Shown piece after piece: positions 24,028 to 35,754 of a DNA stretch of 64,000 nt. Position 1 is the first letter of the stretch. Each line of letters opens with the position of its first letter. A model generated the notes under the pieces. That model saw only the letters and a program-made list of their open reading frames with translations, was not told the DNA's origin and did not search any database. Made by a program: the position numbers and the translations under genes. The DNA is from Buddleja alternifolia (lineage: Eukaryota; Streptophyta; Magnoliopsida; Lamiales; Scrophulariaceae): assembly GCA_019426215.1 (NCBI GenBank), contig CM033394.1, forward strand, positions 47,118,423 through 47,182,422. The letters are read 5' to 3'.

Positions 24028-25106
24028 TGATCGTCCTCGAGCAATAAGAGTTTTAAGATAAGGAAACATCATCAATCAAAGAGAGAAACAAAAAGAAAAC
24101 TACCTAACTCACTTTCGTGGAGTAAACGGTTGCATTTAGCGAATGCAACAAGCCTTTGAACCTTTTAGTTACCTCAAAGGACGAGTTATAGTCTCGTGAG
24201 GGTTTGCAGACGATATACCCACAAAATCGAAAGATTTTCAACCCCGATCACTCAACGTAAATTACAATGATTATTGCACACAATGGTATGAATTCATCTG
24301 TTTAAGCTCATATTACAAATATATACACATCACACATTTGCTCATGTTACGCCTTAACATTGAAAAGATCATCCTAAGGGTGTAGTGTAATAAATCTCAA
24401 GTATTATAGTCAAGTGGCATTCTTACCACTTTTCAAACATTAACCCCATATTTATCAACTTTTGATTATTCACATGGTACGAGAATTGAATACAACTTCA
24501 TAGCCACTTAAAAATTCATCACTTCATTCCACTTTCGGATTTATCTTATTCACTTTCAACTCGAAACATTAGAGGCTAGACCATGTGCAATGTTTGATCC
24601 TCTTAGGCTTTCTATGACACCCGTGTAACGAGCTTTAGGCCAATAACTCCTAAACCAGATGGCTTTAGGGTATCAAATGTGGAGACACTCCTAAGGGCTT
24701 AATCGCTCGAGTGTCAAAGGCCACAAAATCAAACTAGGTCCTTATTCACTTAACACTTGCACTGGCTTGAGCTTAGCTCAAATTAGCTTAATAGTACAGT
24801 GTTCTAGGCATGGTGCTCTTCGCCCCCAGTATCTATTAAACCTGACTTTTTCAGTCATACCAATGTTCAACCTCTTTTTATTATTATTAAACACACGAAG
24901 TTAACGTTCTCAACTCATAACACATGTGAAAATTCTAAGTTGATATTTCCGAGATCAAGCCTTTAAGTGTTTCAAAATGATTACCCACTCAACTCCTCTA
25001 CTTTCGATTTAGGTGCATATGTGAATCATCTTAAGGTTAATCTAGTCTAGTTAGGATCCCATAAGCAAGGAACGATGTGTATAGCCATTAAAAACCAAAT
25101 TGATAG
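24028..25106 (-). repeat. Athila 3'UTR segment A (upstream copy)
   Basis: Same length as 12358-13436 and about 99 percent alike by eye. It is joined on its upstream side to an LTR fragment (25107) instead of ORF3 sequence. Confidence 0.85.
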
Positions 25107-26083
25107 TCTACAATATTAGCCTCTCATCAAAGCCTTAAGAAAATCTAATACAAACATATACATACTCATGGAAATAAACATGTAAATGCAAATAATTAAA
25201 ACTCCATCAATTGATTGATGATGGATCTTTGCTCTCTTGATCTTCAATCCTTAGCTCCTCTCTCTTTGTTCCCCTCCAAAAGTGATGAAGAAATGGTGAT
25301 GAATGATGATGAGTGAAAAGTGATGGCCAAAATGCCTCTCTCTCTCTCTCTCTCTTTCAAGATGTCTCGGTCAATTGTCCTAAAAAATCCTTAAGAAGAC
25401 CACCACAAATCAGCTCCTCATGTGTATGTCTCCCCTAGTGTGTCCTCCACTACTCTTAAAGTGAGTAGTATAAAATTCCCTAAAGTAGATCTATTAAGAA
25501 ACATACTTATGACATCCCTCTCTTACATGTGATGACCTCTTGGCTTTAAATGTTCCATTCCCCCATCAAATGATGATCTTTTGGCTGAAAGGAATCAAAT
25601 CTCGGATGTGGCCACGCCTAGGCGCAGGAATTATGGCGCTCGGGCGCCGTCAGCAGAATGTTGGGAGTATTTGCCTCTGTTTGGTGCAGTAATTATATTT
25701 CCTTCATAACTCTCTCCACAAAACTCCGATTTGGATGATTCAAGTCCTCATTTGAAGCTAACACATAGTTCTACAACTTTGTAGAAGGAAACTTCATCCA
25801 ATTCGGTCTCTAAACATAAGAAAATAGCGCTCAACCGTGGAAACAAATGCAGATACGGCGCCCGGGCGTGGGCAAGATGGCGCCTAGGCGTAGGGGTGCG
25901 TAGCAATTTGGCCTAAACTTGTTTTATACGTCATTTTTCATCCCGTTCTTTGATTGTATCCATTTGAGACCTGAAATCACTTAATGCACGAATTAAACGC
26001 ACATGTGGCAAGAATCAAGCGATAAATGAACCTAAGACATAAACGCAAAGGGGCTTAAAAACACGTAAAAATGCCTCTTATCA
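25107..26083 (-). repeat. Athila LTR fragment (first 977 bases)
   Basis: Matches 23033-24007 with a handful of changes, including a longer CT microsatellite and one less A. It begins TGATAAGAGGC next to the GCAAT duplication, so it is the true outer end of the insertion, cut off after 977 bases. Confidence 0.85.
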
Positions 26084-26155
26084 GCAATATACAGGACCAA
26101 CAAATTGCAATTTTTCCTATTATTTATAATCATATTAAGCTCCAAAAACATCTCA
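26084..26155. repeat. Right target duplication and resumed foldback repeat
   Basis: GCAAT at 26084-26088 is the duplication. 26089-26155 continues the sequence seen uninterrupted at about 30390-30457. Confidence 0.85.
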
Positions 26156-26645
26156 ATTATGAAATATATAACCTCGACTTCGTGTCTTGAGAATATTGAT
26201 ATGCTAGATAAAATAATTCTCGTTCCATATATAATGGCAAAAATGTATGGTAGAAGTGTATTTCTTCAATCCGAGTACAATCTTTTTCCAAATAGGTTCC
26301 TTCAATGCAAGAGTTACCCTAATCCATGAATGAACAAATTACCTTACGAAAATGAAATATCCGAATATTAATTTCCTAGAATTATCCATGTAGGAAAAAT
26401 AGACCCTCTACATCATCGCGCTTGTTTCCAAGTTGACAAGTCATGTCCGCATAGGCAAAATTCATTTGAAAACTGATAACTCCCAAATTGAAAAACATAA
26501 TGAAACCCTAAGTTTGAATTTTTTTGGGCAATTCCGTTAACGGCAGGGACTAAAAAATGTCTGAAATTGGCAAGTTGAGGGACTAAATTTATCGAGTTTG
26601 GAACATAGAGGACCAAATGTGTTTTAGTCGATAAGTTTAAGGACG
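26156..26645. other. Intergenic with 'gggactaaatt' type repeat text
   Basis: No gene. 26530-26650 carries phrases such as GGGACTAAAT and GAGGACCAAAT, typical of ends of plant foldback elements, leading into the MATH fragment. Confidence 0.4.
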
Positions 26646-26720
26646 AAAAATTGCAAACCCTAACCCAACCCAACCCAGCCCAATTCTCTCCAGAGCGAGC
26701 TCTCTCGTACTCTCATTCTA

Positions 26721-27125
26721 ATGTCGTTGCCAACCATTCAGCTCTTTCCTAATACCCGGAACAGCGAGGTCTTCGACTTGTCGATGGTAGTGGAGAGGCT
26801 CGGAGCTTACTTTGCCATTTGCAAGTGGTCAGTGGCTAATTTTCTCGCATTAAAATCGCGATCAGTATATAGTGAATACTTTGAGCTAGGGGGATTCAAG
26901 TGCCGTCTGGTAATGTTCCCTAATGCACAAGCAAAAAAAGAAGAAAGTAACCTATCTATTTACCTACAAATTGTCAAAGATTCGTTTACATCATAGTGTT
27001 GTTTTGTGAGCTTTGGTCTCGCCAATGACCATTCGTCACACTCGTCCAAATCTGTGCACCGGCAACTCACATGTAGATTTTCGTCGATCGAAAAGTTCCG
27101 CGGATGGGGTGATTTCGCACGTAAT
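26721..27125 (+). pseudogene. MATH/TRAF-domain gene fragment, copy 2
   Basis: It starts MSLPTIQLFPNTRNSEVFDL and reads AICKWSVANFLALKSRS, EYFELGGFKCRLVMFPNAQA and ESNLSIYLQIVKDS, the N-terminal half of a plant MATH domain (compare YFEVGGYDCRLLVYPKG, LSIYLQI). One in-frame TAG at the position of a conserved Trp is followed in the same frame by FGLANDHSSHSSKSVHRQL and FSSIEKFRGWGDFARN. The domain ends abruptly and no catalytic or other partner domain follows. No introns are present within the piece. Copy 1 at 6740-7195 is shorter by an internal 34-base deletion. It is probably a captured gene fragment moved by a transposon. Confidence 0.75.
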
Positions 27126-27507
27126 AGCAATAAAGACGACCAAAAACAAAATACACAAAAAATAAATATTTATGGGTAATGATATTAGTGGGGTAGAAAT
27201 ACAAAATTTCATATATGAATTATGTTTAACAGTCAATGTAGAGCATATTCAAAACTAAATCCAATATTACATACCATATGAAACTGTCCAAATGTGTAAT
27301 GGATAAACAACATTAATTTATTAAAGAGTATTCAAACTAATCTACCTATGAAAAATGCCAACAACAACACAAACAATGCAAACATAAATACAAGACAAAC
27401 ACCACAACAATACAACACGAATGTTTTAACTGGATACAATGTTATGTCTCGTAGGCGCTTAATCGACATTCCATCGGATGAACCCCATTCCGAAACACCA
27501 TTTTAAC

Positions 27508-27879
27508 TTAATGTTTTATGACATTTGTTGCTTTTGGGAGGGGGAAACCGAATGTGTTTGAGCACTCAGATGTAGACCTCTTTGGGAATGATGTTTCATG
27601 GCCAACCGGTGTGGAGTTCGAAGTGTAAGTGGGTGCATTTTTATGTGTGATTGAATACGATCTTGTTGATCCAAATGTAGGCCTCCAATTTTGACTCCAA
27701 AGGAAAGGTGGCTTCAAATGTGGTTCATCGTCCTCGTGAAACTTATCACACCACATGAAGCAGTTATCATGCTTTTTCCACAGAGGACAACGATAAAAAT
27801 ACCTGCCGAGATTGTCAAAATGGGGCCTGCACATACTATGAGCATACGCCCTAATCCACACACACAATTGAGAGGCCAA
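27508..27879 (-). pseudogene. zf-GRF-type zinc finger fragment
   Basis: The frame contains SMCRPHFDNLGRYFYRCPLW, then HDNCFMWCDKFHEDDEPH, matching the zf-GRF core (NPGRRFYxCP...CxFFxWxDE). These domains occur in plant transposon-linked proteins and some DNA repair factors. A Ser/Thr-rich tail ends at a stop. Upstream at 28344 the short phrase MNFIVLLEALR precedes a possible donor, perhaps a lost first exon. The first Cys of the finger is displaced, so the copy is likely defective. It sits directly after the second MATH fragment. Confidence 0.5.
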
Positions 27880-28344
27880 TGCTTTTCCATAAACCTAATA
27901 ATACCACATATTTCCCATTATTACACAAGCGTGAAACAAGTGTCTTTCCCATAAACACTAAAAAAATTCACAAATAAAAAGAAAAATTCATGGCATACAA
28001 TATACAATACAGAACCCACCATAAAGTTTCAATCACCAGAACATTTCATCCACTAAAATGGTATTGGGGTAAACAAGATTACATTATTTAGCAGTTACAA
28101 ACAATGTACACTATTAATCAGTTTGATTACAACTAATTGAGCCATCACTTGAAACAACTAAACAAGTATGGGATTTATTAGGTTTGCTAAAAATTAAAAA
28201 CAACAAAAACATATCGAAATCACTGATTAAGGAAAGGTAAACAATTTTGCATACCTTAACTCGCGAGTCTTGAACAACAAAGTCAGAAAACACAATAATT
28301 ATTGCATACCTAGCGAAGCGCTTCAAGGAGTACGATGAAGTTCA

Positions 28345-29757
28345 TGGACCTAAGGTTTGTTCTTCAATATGGGGTGTATTAGTGGGGCAATGTTTATTTT
28401 GGGGGAAGGATACCATTGGTCAATTCTTAAAATTGGTGATGATATTTTGGTAATATACACAATAATCATAATAGCAATCAGTGTGAACCAAACTTGATTT
28501 TGTAGTGCAAATTGGCAAGCAACCAAAAGGAAAAGGCCTTAGACCAGATTGCTAATACAAATTGACTTTAATACGTTGATATCCCATCTGGGCAACCAAA
28601 CAACGCGTATATGTACAAGCCAAGCTGCCACCCCCGACCCGAAAAGTGTAGAAAAGCGATAGGATGAATTGCGAAGGGTCTTCAAATGTTTCTGCATGTT
28701 TAAGAATAGGGTTGAAAGACGAATCAAGCTACTCGATACTCGGTGAATGTTCAACAAAAATTTGTTTGAACTCAATTCTTTAATATATTAAACCAAATTT
28801 AAACAACTATGTGTGTATTCGATGAGTTTGATTATGAATTGGGTTTGCCTAATTGCCCTCCAGTACGAGATAACATAATAATTGCAACAAGAATGAGTTG
28901 ACACCACCAAGGAGACCAACAATTTCAAAGTCCATCTTAATTCTTGCTATCATATAAGAAAAGGCATGCAAATAAGGTTCGAATAATTCTTTTTAAAATT
29001 AGTACATAATAATTATTATTATTTTTGCTCTTTTTTTTCCTTTAACCCTCAATCCATGATGGCCAAATTAAAGCATTAAGATTATAATTTTTTAAGTAAA
29101 AAAATTATGATTTATGAGCGACGTAATAATTATACTCTGACTATGATTAACCTATAATTAAAGTTGAAGTAAAATAAGCTGTAGGAATCAAAAAGAGAAA
29201 AGATTGTAGGAAGATAGCAAACAATATATAGGAAGTGGTAACTTTTGCTGAGTCAATTAGTTAAAATGGAGGGAGAAGGGAACAAATTGTCAAAGAAACC
29301 TTTTCAGGAATAATAACAAAACCCCAACTCATAACTATTAATATCTTACCAAACTCATTTAATTATACCATATAAATAATAAAATTGTCATTATTTACAT
29401 TTTTATGAGCTCCATGGTTTTTAATTTATTATTGATATGAATATATACTTGAAAAACTTAAACTAATATTTTACATTTTAAGATAAGCTTCAAGGACATT
29501 TTATCGAATTTATTAGTCATGACAATTCTGTGTTTTTGCTATTGAGCTCAAGCTCATTATAATATCTAATTGTACGATCTTTGGAAGCTAAAAGAGGTTA
29601 ATAATACGTAAGGGTGTATCTTTTGAAAAAATTACGTCAAATTTCTTAAAAATATCTTTTGAATTAAACACCATTTACAATTCATGTCTTGTACTAACAT
29701 TCGATGAGGTCCATAATTTCAATTAATCCAATTTATTTTTTAAAAAATAGTATTATT
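28345..29757. other. AT-rich intergenic, nothing recognised
   Basis: No coding or structured repeat supported. Confidence 0.5.
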
Positions 29758-29758
29758 T

Positions 29759-30420
29759 AGGATAAATTGCAATTTTGGTCCTCTATATCAGGAGGGTGGC
29801 AACTTTGGGACAATATTTTTCAACTTGCACTTAAGTCCTTTATCTATTAATTTTGTGGCAATTTTAGTCCTTGATGTGGCAATTTTGGTCCTTCAAGTCG
29901 AAAAATTCTAAAACTTGGGGATTTTGCATTCAATTTGGGAATTTTTCGAATTTTAAAGGGGAAATTGGAGCTTTTGATGATTTTGTTGGGGGGAGGGGGA
30001 GGGAATAACTATTTTGCATCCATTTAAGATGCACAATATTAAAATAAACTTGCTATGTATGGTAAAATATATTTCTATACATACATAGAAAATAAAAATA
30101 TAATATTAAACAATCACTAAATAATGTCTAAAACTAATTTAATTTTATTTTTCATACTTTAACTTGTATCAATTTTTTTCTTTACTCGTTAGCAAAAGCC
30201 CCAGTATCCTCCCAAAATTAGCAAAACCTCCAATTTTCCCTCCAAAATCCAAAAACCCCAATTTTTTGAATTTTTCCAGACAAGATGATCAAAATTGACA
30301 CTCTGAGAACTGAGATTGTCACAAAATTGAAAGATAAAGGACTTAATTGCAAGTTGAAAAAGAAATTGTCCCAAAATTGCCATACGCAATATATAGGACC
30401 AACAAATTGCAATTTTTCCT
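29759..30420. mobile_element. Foldback MITE with about 200-bp inverted arms
   Basis: 29785-29990 is an imperfect inverted copy of about 30185-30390. Ends read AGGATAAATTGC and GCAATTTTTCCT (inverted AGGAAAAATTGC). ATTATTT occurs just outside both ends (29752-29758 and 30421-30427). Long arms and no coding capacity suggest a Mutator-like or foldback MITE. The right arm is the unfilled counterpart of the Athila target site. Confidence 0.7.
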
Positions 30421-30529
30421 ATTATTTATAATCATATTAAGCTCCAAAAACATCTCAAAATCCAACAAAGCCAATTAATTAATAATAATCTCTTATAACT
30501 TTGTTGCTTTGCCCTACTACTTTTCACAT

Positions 30530-30755
30530 GTATATATATAGAGAGGCCCCCGCTCACTACATCAAGTGCCAAAAACACCTGCAGCTAGCAATAATGGTGT
30601 CCTCAAAGCTCAGCATTTCATCATTAATTCCTCAATATTTTCATCATCACCACAAAACCCTCTTTTTTCTTCCACCAATTCAACCAGTACCCTCATATGC
30701 AATCTCAAAGATCAGACCCAGAAAAAGAAAGAGAAAAAAAAAAGGTCAGAAATGA
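30530..30755 (+). other. Possible small transcript: TATA box and 53-codon ORF
   Basis: TATATATATA at 30532-30541 lies about 55 bases before an ATG at 30593 that opens MVSSKLSISSLIPQYFHHHH and ends with a strongly basic tail. I recognise no family. The surrounding CT-rich leader-like text to 31020 resembles a 5' transcribed region. It could equally be chance. Confidence 0.2.
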
Positions 30756-33700
30756 AGAATAAAATAGCTTAATAATATTCATTCAAGAAGAAGAAAACCC
30801 TACTTTCTTTGAACCCTAAGTTCGTCGAATATGATTTTCTTCTTCGTCTTTTCTCTCCGGGGAATTGAAGCGTAACGGTCCGGTTGCTGCTTAGATCAAA
30901 GCAAATCTATCCATTAAAGTTATCAAAAATTTGTTTGAAGTATAGTTAATTATACGAATTCAGAAAATAGTATAGGTGTTGTGCTTTCTCTCTCTCTCTC
31001 TCTCTCTAGATCTCTTTCTTTTCCTCTCCCGGTATTATATATATATATGTGTGTGTGTGTGTGTTGTGGCTGATTATTAAATTTTTGCTTCGGGAATGTG
31101 TTGGTGCAAGTTTGTGAAATTATGGGAGAATTTGAGTTTTTCTATTATTATGTAAAAATAAATGTGGATCTTGGACAGTACACAAGATTTGTGACAAATT
31201 AATATCTCTATATGAATTTTCAGGATTTATACACACACACACACATATATAGAACATATTATCAGGTTTCGCTAGGGTTTGATTTTTTCTTTGAGATTTT
31301 CATGAGTTTGTCATTGAGCATTTCTTTAGTTTATGGTGATTATATAGTTTCCCTAATAAACATGAACTAGACTAATGCTCTTTCTCTGATTAACTGAACT
31401 CCTGATTCTAAAATGATAATTCGTAAATTAAATTGGCTTGACGATTTTCGCTAATACATTCAGGGCCAATATATGCAGAATGATTTAATTCATGATTTCG
31501 TTATTTTTGAATATTATTGCTTCTTTTTGGAAAAAATCAACTATAAAGGTAAAAACATGAGAAATATATATATTATATACTGAGCTACTCGATAAATAAC
31601 ATTAAGCTTAATTAACAAATAGCAGAGTTTTATACAAATTGGCAACATTCTTCCAATCTACAATTCTTTTATTTTATTTTATTTTCTTTTCTTCTCCCTA
31701 ATTTTGTCTTTTATTTTCTTTATTTTTTCTAGGGGGTGCATATATGGGTGGTGGTTCGTATAGCTTTGACATCTTTATATTGCAAAAATTCTCGATCGAT
31801 GATGAACTTTTTATCGGTTATTTTACAATGCATAAGATTTTACATGGACTAGTACTCAATCTAGCTATATTTTTTTGGAAAAAACAATCTAGCTATATTT
31901 GAGTTACAAATTTAGTAAGTTGTAGCATAGAACTATAAAGCATAACGTGTAATAAAACAATCTTGCGTGATCCTAATTTCAAGGGCATTATTCTTTGTCA
32001 TTATGATTATTTGAATGTGCTATAATAATTTTTTTCTAAATCATCTAAATCAAACACAATGGTTGGTTAAACAAAGGCTAGTGAGTCACCTCCTGCATCG
32101 GGGATGGGCCGGGACGGGCGTAGGGAAGAGGATTTGGGTTGGCCATTTTTCTAATAGTCTTACAAAGTCTATATGCAAAGAATTTATTCGCGCACGTAGG
32201 GTCTTGTGAAGCTTTGTCCCATCAATCGAGGGCTCGGAGCCAAACCGCATGAACTCCAGAAGTGCGTAATGAGAATGTCTAGTCGTAAAGTTAGTGGAGA
32301 ACAACTATCGGACCAAGCCAATTCCAAAAATAAATTTATTTTGAAGACTTATAGTCAATATTATAATAAGTTTATTTTGCAAAGATGTAAGCATTGTTTA
32401 TCTTGGAAAAAAAATCCAAGTTTAGTCCCATAGTATTCATTTGATTCTAGTCCCACATTTTATGTAATTTAGAAATGGTTTTAATAATTTGACAAAGTTG
32501 CAATATCAGTCATTTTTTAAGCAACATTAGTCTTACGCTTTATTTTTTGTTTAAAGTTAACTAAAAAACTGACAAAATTAACTAATTAGTTAAAAATTAA
32601 TGAAGTGATCAACTAAAAGATTGCATTTTACCTCCTAACTAATATAGCTGGTATCAAACACACCCTAAACCCGTTTTAGCCAATGCTTTGAGGACTATTA
32701 GGACCCAATTTATTTCACCTCCTTTTTTAACTATCATATTAATTCATGTCCTCCTATAGATCACAAACGTTATTTTGCTCAACCTATTTTACTATAACAA
32801 GATTTTAAAATTTGAAATAATGTGTTTAACAAATTGTACGTATATGTTTGGTCTTCTAGAAGCATTTTGATTTTCCTTGAACAAGTTAAAATAGTTAATG
32901 ATGTTGTCCCTTTGATGGATACAATCCCACGCTTCTCTTGTCCCTAGCATTCGAGATTTATGAGATCAAATGATTATGCCTCATGAATGTATTAGTCATC
33001 TACGTACGTACTAATGATATATATACAATTATTTTGTATAACGAAATAATTAATGCCGACGTTATCTTGCATTGCTCATTTTCATTTGAATGTGTATTTA
33101 TTTTATTTGCAACTCTATTATAGTGCTAAAAGAACTATAGATAATAGTAAAAGCCCAATTAATGATGACTCTAAGATTGGACCTAATTTTGATGCTTTAT
33201 ATATATCCAATCCAAATGATAGGATTCACATTTAAAGTAGACGCCGAGTTGGTTCATCAAACATAAAAAAATACTTAATATGTTGATGTGCTTTTTGCCT
33301 TGTTGGTAGATAAATGATTAAATACTTTGTTTCATGTGAAGAAAATATACTTGAGAAATTAAAATACATGAGCGATGTACATTGTTCAAAGGTGCATAAT
33401 TATATTTGAGCTTGTCAATAATAGGGCCACTTTTTAATAATTGGAAGATTTCTAAGCCTCCCAATATACTCTTTCATTTCTATATAGACTTGCCTATTTC
33501 GTAATTTTCATAGAGTTCAGGAACTTGAAATCGTAAAATCACACTCATCAGTATACAGTTGATCCCGCATAAACCCCAGTATATTTAATTTGTCAATGAA
33601 GGACGTATTTGAGCTCCTAAATTTTGAATTGTCTTCATATAAGACAATTAAAGCCGTAACATCTCATGATGTATGGGATATTACTTATTTTATGTTATGT

Positions 33701-33837
33701 AATTAGAGCCCATTTTGGCTTGCTTTTGTAGAAACTCCCGTACTTGTGATTGAATGTTTTGAATTATGTGGTTGTGAAGTTAAATAGTCAACTTTGCAAT
33801 AATATACTTAGTTGAATGTATTAAGTTCCGTACTTGT
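30756..33837. other. AT-rich intergenic with simple repeats
   Basis: CT run at 30988-31009, TG/TA runs near 31036-31064 and a CA run near 31231-31243. One micro-insertion at 31857-31900 is listed separately. No gene recognised. Confidence 0.5.
31857..31900. mobile_element. Micro-insertion with 16-bp target duplication
   Basis: CAATCTAGCTATATTT occurs at 31857-31872 and 31885-31900, separated by TTTTGGAAAAAA. Resembles the insertions at 9.4 and 34.3 kb. Confidence 0.55.
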
Positions 33838-34338
33838 CATTCATGGAAAAATTGCAGTATTGGTCCCATAAGCACTCTTGCAATTTTGGTCTCATTATTT
33901 ACAAATCTACAAAATTAGTTTCATGTGATCATGATGTATATTTTTTTATTTTTAGCCTCACTTGCAAAATCGTTAGTCATGCCACGTGTCTTCCACGTGG
34001 CCATTACTTAATTTATTTAAATTTTACAAAAAACTTCTATATTATATGTAAAACTTCCGAAAAAGGAAACTCACTTTTTTTATTAACGTGTAGAGTATAG
34101 GATTGTAAAATTCTAGGGGGTCTTATGCAATTTACCCAATCTTTTTTAACATTTAAAGGCATATATATATATATATATATGCATGCCACTTTATGCAGAT
34201 TTCTTAATCGATGAGACCAAAATTGCAATAAAAGAAAAAAAAATCACATGTAGGATTATTTTTGCAACTTTGGAAACAAATGGATTAAAATTGCAATACA
34301 TCCAATCCTATGGAATCAATATTGCATATTTTCATGTG
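33838..34338. mobile_element. Foldback MITE, GGAAAAATTGCA type
   Basis: The left end TCATGGAAAAATTGCAGTAT and the inverted right end (TCACATGAAAATATGCAATA) are related. The interior has the hairpin GCCACGTG-TCTTC-CACGTGGC near 33981 and a TA run at 34162-34181. No clear target duplication. Confidence 0.45.
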
Positions 34339-34340
34339 AT

Positions 34341-34378
34341 TAATTGAATTGTGTTTTTTTTTTTTGGTAATTGAATTG
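34341..34378 (-). mobile_element. Poly(T) micro-insertion with 11-bp target duplication
   Basis: TAATTGAATTG at 34341-34351 and 34368-34378 flanks TG, a T run and GG. Inverted, this is CC followed by poly(A). Confidence 0.5.
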
Positions 34379-35754
34379 AATTGAGTTGAATATTAATATA
34401 ACTAACAAGGACATTCAAGGAAAGAAGTCATTGTTGATGACTCTCCGGAATAAATACAATGAACGAGAAGGGGTTTGTTGGAGGGTGCCCACATTCTCAT
34501 CCTCTTATCCGTTCATAGAATAAATGTAAATTGAAAAACAAAGAAAAGAAATCAATCAAGTAACTCAACCACCCACCCACCATAACCCAAGCCAATCCTT
34601 CCGAGATTGCCCTCAATATAATTTCACATGTACAAAGATATATAGCGTAATATAGTAAAATATTTTTAATCGGATAAGCGGTAATAGTCTGTGAATCAAT
34701 TATCAATATGATGAAAGTAGCTTCGATCTTATAAGCTTTAGTGAGCAATGAGATGAATTAGCAGTCTATTGTGTAGGACTATGACTCAATCTGAATTTAT
34801 TGTCATACTTGGGAAATTTTTATTGATTTTCCCTACTTTCACTTACTAATAAATAAACAAATTAATTCTTGATGATAGCATGCCTATTTGGAATTCTTCA
34901 CCACCCAAATAAAGAAAGCAATAAGGAATAAAGGAGAAAGATAGGGAAAAAAATAAATAAAGAAGTGGCAATTGGTGATTTAATTAATGGTGGAAGATAC
35001 ATCGTCCACCAACTCAAGATAGAATTATAAGAAACAATGGAATAACAAAATAATGTAATATTTTTCTACATATAAACATTATATATACATATATATATGT
35101 ATATATATTATATTTAGTCACAAGACTAAATCCGATCAAAAAAAAAAACCATATATATATGTAGCCAAAGCTAGAACAAGTGGGACCAAAATTATATTTA
35201 ACATCTGTCAAGCTGAAATGCTTTTATTAATACTATATATAACTTGATTCAACTTAAAAAATATGCTTTTGGGATTATAATATATAGGGTTTGCCTGCTC
35301 TATGAAGATATGCTTAGATCTGGTTGAAAGCCTTGATTACTAGTATATTTGCTTACATCACAGCCCACTTCTTAATATTCTTTGTTTTGAAACTACTAGT
35401 CTACCTCTCCCTAATCATTATTTTCAATGCATGCATCCCAAAAATATGGAAAATTTTACAGGAAACCAAGTTGAATGGTGTAAAATGTTTATCTCTCTTT
35501 CAATGTGATTCACACGTATATATTGCTTGTATAAAATAAATAGATATAGAATATAGTTTGAAACCATTATTAAACTGGTCTGACATAGAATTAGCCTAGT
35601 TAAAAACATGATCATCATAAAAACATATTTCACCTTTTTATAGATCACATCTTAAATTTATTATTTTTATTTATTTCTTAAAATAGATAGTTATTTTAAT
35701 TTAAAATAATAATGTAAAACCAATAATTCTCAACTAGGATTATTAAATGTTTGC
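34379..35754. other. AT-rich intergenic
   Basis: TA-rich microsatellites near 35080-35112 and 35144-35160. No gene recognised. Confidence 0.5.

Larger units (their letters stand above)
12358..26083 (-). mobile_element. Athila-lineage Ty3/gypsy retrotransposon, rearranged, 13.7 kb
   Basis: Reading on the minus strand from 26083: an LTR start fragment (26083-25107), a 3'UTR fragment (25106-24028), a polypurine tract (24027-24008), a complete LTR (24007-about 21654), gag-pol (21659-16281), ORF3 (15269-13962), and a 3'UTR ending at 12358. A downstream polypurine tract and 3' LTR are absent. GCAAT duplications flank the whole. Domain order and sequence (CDSGAS protease, FMDD reverse transcriptase, HHCC/DDE integrase, no gag zinc knuckle, a third ORF) place it in Athila. 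The simplest history is a tandem LTR-int-LTR-int-LTR array with one large internal deletion and loss of the last LTR. The 3'UTR copies differ at about 1 percent by eye, so it is young. Confidence 0.9.

Noticed and set aside
24028..26083. Reading 24028-26083 as one 2.06-kb LTR (it has TG and CA ends)
   Set aside because: Segment A is directly followed by a polypurine tract and a second LTR start at 24007, and its other copy sits downstream of ORF3. A is 3'UTR, so the block is an LTR fragment joined to a 3'UTR fragment.
30530..31260. MicroRNA precursor or peptide gene after the TATA box
   Set aside because: No foldback containing a known mature microRNA was seen, and the peptide matches no family I know. 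Kept only as a low-confidence feature.
32015..32433. GC-richer patch as organelle insertion or gene
   Set aside because: No recognisable organelle or protein-coding sequence in any frame.
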